Assembly (NCBI GenBank): GCA_037447655.1
Contig: JBBHKE010002487.1
Location: 1-20,324 of the forward strand
Direction: 5' to 3'
DNA: 20,324 nt
Source: Zygnema cylindricum
Taxonomy: Eukaryota; Streptophyta; Zygnematophyceae; Zygnematales; Zygnemataceae
Shown: one piece after another, positions 17,845 through 20,324 of the stretch
Layout: each line of letters opens with the position of its first letter
Position numbering within the stretch: the first letter of the stretch is position 1
Translations under genes and position numbers: made by a program
Notes under the pieces: model-generated
What the model saw: the letters and a program-made list of their open reading frames with translations, nothing else
Databases searched by the model: none
Told to the model about the DNA's origin: nothing

Positions 17845-17955
17845 AAGAATTGTTTATCCGACGGTTGCGACTGAAAGCCGAGATCCTCACATTTAGATTG
17901 GCGATCTCCCACCGAAATCGGACACGTGTGCACGGAAAGATGTTTCAAGTACAAA
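17845..17955 (+). mobile_element. Fragment of family A MITE core
   Basis: TCCGACGGTTGCGACTGAAAG, AGATTGGCGATCTCCCACCG and GTGCACGGAAAGATGTTT match, in order, the asymmetric core and right arm of the family A MITEs at 14897 and (reversed) 12427. No TIR is seen on the right; on the left the nearest TIR belongs to the family B element. It is a truncated copy or one with decayed ends. Confidence 0.55.
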
Positions 17956-18507
17956 AAAAAATATCGACCTTATAAAATAGAAATAGTACACGACTGACTT
18001 GCGTCAATTGTCGAGAGGCGCGTTTTGAGAGGAGCGGCCAATCGGTGCGCTTTTTTTAGGATCGAATCTCGGAGCATTATGTGGAGCCAATTGGCGCGCT
18101 TTATGTGGAAGACAGCTGCAGATTTGGTGAAAGGGCAGACGAGGCCGTACGATGCTGCTCGCAGATTGGACGCTGCTGCGCGAAGGTCACATTGTCGATT
18201 GACACGTTTTGTTTTTTCATTTTTAGGGTTTCATGTTTTCGTACTATTTAACTTTTTTTTCTTCCGTTTTCGGTTATGTTTTCGAGGTGGCGACTCTCGC
18301 TTGCGTGGCACTACGTCGATAGAAAAGAAGGTTTTGTACGGATTATGAAGTCACGTCCTGGGACATTTCGTACGGAGAATGGGGTCACTTCCGAGATGTC
18401 ACGCGGTCAGAAATCGGTTGATGACTTGATGTCCAAACAAAATACCGTGCGTGTTTTTTATCGTATTTTATTGTTTTTAGTATCATAGAAATTACAACTG
18501 TACTGTA
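17956..18507. other. No gene recognised
   Basis: The longest frame (107 codons, 18025-18348) starts MRGAANRCAFFRIESRSIMW and becomes Phe-rich over T-runs. The first two thirds are GC-richer than the flanks, so part of an unknown exon is conceivable, but no motif or splice pair supports it. Confidence 0.35.
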
Positions 18508-18999
18508 CACCGTGAATCGCTATTAGCGTAATGAAATAGATAGCGTAATGAAACAATTAGAGTTACTTACACTAATTGGGAATTTCAGTTTTTTACAAAA
18601 AAATATTTATTCTAATTTATCATTCTAATTTTTAAACTGCTTTGTAATAATTGTCGGCGCATAAAATATTCACACTAAAATACGTGCATGTACGAAATTG
18701 TTCAAATCGTACGCCATCGCGTTTTTGTGACATCCGCGTCATTTTTCCCATGCACATTTACATGCGCGCGCGTTAGCGTAAATATTTTTTATGTACTTTT
18801 TTACTTGAAAAAGTACAAAATAATACGGATCTGACAGTCCGTATACCATACTATTTAGAAGGGCACTATATTACAGTTATTAACCCTATTACGTGGGGTA
18901 CCTCAAATAACGTTCAGAAACATTTGAGAATTTGCCTAAAAAAACGGGGTACCTCAATTAGAGTCATGAACGCTAATAGCGATTCGCGGTTTACGGGTG
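18508..18999. mobile_element. TIR element, family B (492 bp, inverted orientation)
   Basis: Left CACCGTGAATCGCTATTAGC and right GCTAATAGCGATTCGCGGT are inverted copies. The right terminus has gained a few bases (GGTTTACGGGTG) before TA. Interior TTTTTTACTTGAAAAAGTAC and ACCATACTATTTAG are the reverse complement of segments in the elements at 13880 and 17094. A GGGGTACCTCAA word occurs twice (near 18894 and 18945). TA stands on both sides. Confidence 0.75.
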
Positions 19000-19001
19000 T
19001 A

Positions 19002-19690
19002 GTTGTGTGATTACTGATTAGGGCAGTTTGAACTTTTTGAAATAACCGCTTTTGAGTTTTGAAAAATACGCACGTATAAAGTACAGATTTGTACAAAGAC
19101 AAAATAGCTACAGTACAGTAGGTCCTCAAAGTCCAAACCAGAGGACATAAGTGGTTCCCGTCACTACATACTATATGCGTATTAAATATCTTAAGTGTGC
19201 GTATAGTATGAAAATCTCGCATACAGTATTCCCATACGGTTTCAGTATCTCATACGACGAATCTATGAACTTCGCAGGAAGCGACGGTCCAGTTTCCCCG
19301 CGAATTCCGCAACGAATTCCGCCGCGAATTCTGCAATCTTCTCCCCTTCGTGAGTACATAAGCTCGGGAAGCCATTTTCTTATCCTCTTCGGCAGTAGGG
19401 CGCCTGTCAGGCCCCTCCGTCCGCCCAGACCGCCACGTGTCAGAGCTCTGCACGTAGCATCTGCCACGTCATCGCCCTCGTCACAGGTGACCACAGCCTC
19501 ATTTTGTCGTTTCTGCAGGCTGTGAAAGTGACCTGATGCCATGAATGAGACTCTTCCATTGGTCAAATGTCATCTTTTTTTCTCCTTGTCTTTTTTTACT
19601 TTTCCTAACTTTTTTTTTTTTTTGGTAGGAGCTTTAATTTTTCTGCTGTCATTTTGTAGCTGGAGATTTATTGATTTGAGAAGATGAGAA
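19002..19690. other. No certain gene; GC-richer patch with ACGT boxes
   Basis: 19270-19540 is GC-richer and CpG-containing. It holds GCGAATTCCGC-type units three times (19299-19335), CCACGTGTC near 19433 and TGCCACGTCATC near 19461. These last two match G-box/ABRE and hex-type bZIP sites of plant promoters. Frames on both strands (131 codons minus, 124 plus) overlap and have no known motif. A promoter or first exon is possible; a possible donor GTGAGT lies at 19350. Confidence 0.3.
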
Positions 19691-20008
19691 AGGAGGGGAG
19701 AGAGGAGGGGAGAGAGGAGGGGAGAGAGGAGTGGAGAGAGGAGGGGAGAGAGAGGAGAGAGGGGGAGAGAGTGAGAGAGGAGGGACAGATTGGATCGGAG
19801 AGAGGGGAGGGAGAGGAGGGGGGAGAGAGGAGGAAGGAGAGGAGGAGAGGGAGAGGGGAGAAAGAGGAGGAAGGCGAAGAGGGGAGAGAAGAGGGGCGAG
19901 AGGATGAGAGAGAGAGATGAGGGAGAGGAAGGCAGAGAGGAGGGGAGGGAGAGGATGCAGATTCGAGGAGATAGAGAGGAGGGAGGGAGGGAGGGAGGGC
20001 GGGAGGAT
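19691..20008 (+). repeat. GA-rich minisatellite ending in a G-quadruplex motif
   Basis: Five 12-bp units AGGAGGGGAGAG start at 19691, 19703, 19715, 19727 (one G-to-T change) and 19739. The tract then becomes irregular GGAGAGAGG sequence with few pyrimidines. At 19981-20003 six G3 runs separated by single bases (GGGAGGGAGGG pattern) make a strong G-quadruplex candidate. All ORFs called here (Arg/Glu/Gly or Pro/Leu/Ser) are products of the repeat. Confidence 0.85.
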
Positions 20009-20324
20009 AATCCTCACGAGTTAAGCGATAAAGAATTCACTTTTAAGATTTTTCGTTTTGACAATTTCCATTTTTTTAGTGTTATCTACCCTTTTTTTTG
20101 GTTCTCTTTTTTGTCTTTTTTTTTTCCTCTCTCTCTCTCTTGCACACTATCCTTTCTTTATCTCTTATAATGAATTCACTCTTTTTGTAATATAAAATAT
20201 CAATTTTCTTGTTGTTATCCTTCCTTCATTTGTTTTCTTTTTTTGTCTTGTTTCCTCTCTCACTCTTTTTCTCTTCTTTCTTTCTTGATATTCTTTTTTC
20301 TTTTAATTCTTAACGTTGTCTATT
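20009..20324. other. Pyrimidine-rich window end, no gene
   Basis: T/C-rich with CTCTCT (about 20130-20140) and several CTTTTT runs on the plus strand, the reverse bias of the preceding GA tract. The window stops inside this region. No ORF or element end recognised. Confidence 0.5.

Noticed and set aside
19171-19566. 131-codon minus-strand frame
   Set aside because: The Arg/Gly-rich part reflects the GC-rich patch; no recognised motif and an equally long overlapping plus frame.
19684-20170. Arg/Glu/Gly-rich and Pro/Leu/Ser-rich frames
   Set aside because: Minisatellite translation, not genes.

Overview
The window looks like nuclear DNA of a repeat-rich eukaryote. It has AT-rich spacers, GT-AG introns, DNA transposons, many short non-autonomous elements with TA target duplications, poly-A and polypurine tracts, and no prokaryotic gene packing. 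A streptophyte (plant or charophyte-type alga) is my best guess: bZIP-type ACGT boxes occur, and the GTCGTCGCT/AGCGACGAC repeats resemble subterminal repeats of plant DNA transposons. That is inference only. The one gene family I recognise, a pogo-like DDE transposase, I also associate with oomycetes, so the lineage is not settled. I see no host housekeeping gene, tRNA or rRNA.

Layout. 1-1345: no convincing gene. 1346-3207: a run of decayed TA-flanked elements with a shared terminal inverted repeat (TIR; consensus CACCGCGAATCGTTATTAGC). About 3210-9430: a DNA-transposon gene block without such elements. It holds a four-exon pogo-like transposase (3763-8622) with two in-frame stops, an intact 446-codon acidic/coiled-coil ORF (4899-6239) nested on the same strand in the first intron, and clusters of CGTCGCT/AGCGACG repeats before, between and after the genes. 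9430-11380: no gene; one purine-rich tract. 11380-12644: a TIR element split by an 838-bp hAT-like element with 9-bp flanking repeats, then a palindromic element. 12645-13880: no gene; a poly-A run between 11-bp direct repeats. 13880-15134: two more TIR elements. 15135-17093: no gene; a cluster of small hairpins sharing CCCT loops, a GTAC-rich palindrome, a weak tRNA-like fragment and a polypyrimidine/polypurine inverted repeat. 17094-18999: two long TIR elements and a fragment of the palindromic family. 19002-20324: a GC-richer patch with ACGT boxes, a GA minisatellite with a G-quadruplex motif, and a pyrimidine-rich end.

How the parts may relate. The TIR elements have TA target duplications, as expected of Tc1/mariner/pogo transposases, and the window holds such a transposase. 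The best left TIR upstream of it (2327) and the hAT-split right TIR downstream (12393) are 18/19 identical in inverted orientation. They could be the ends of one element of about 9.2 kb, but could equally belong to two short elements. The nested 446-aa protein is unrecognised. Because it stays open while the transposase around it is broken, it is the most interesting protein here. Statements about the transposase family come from memory of its motifs; no search was run.
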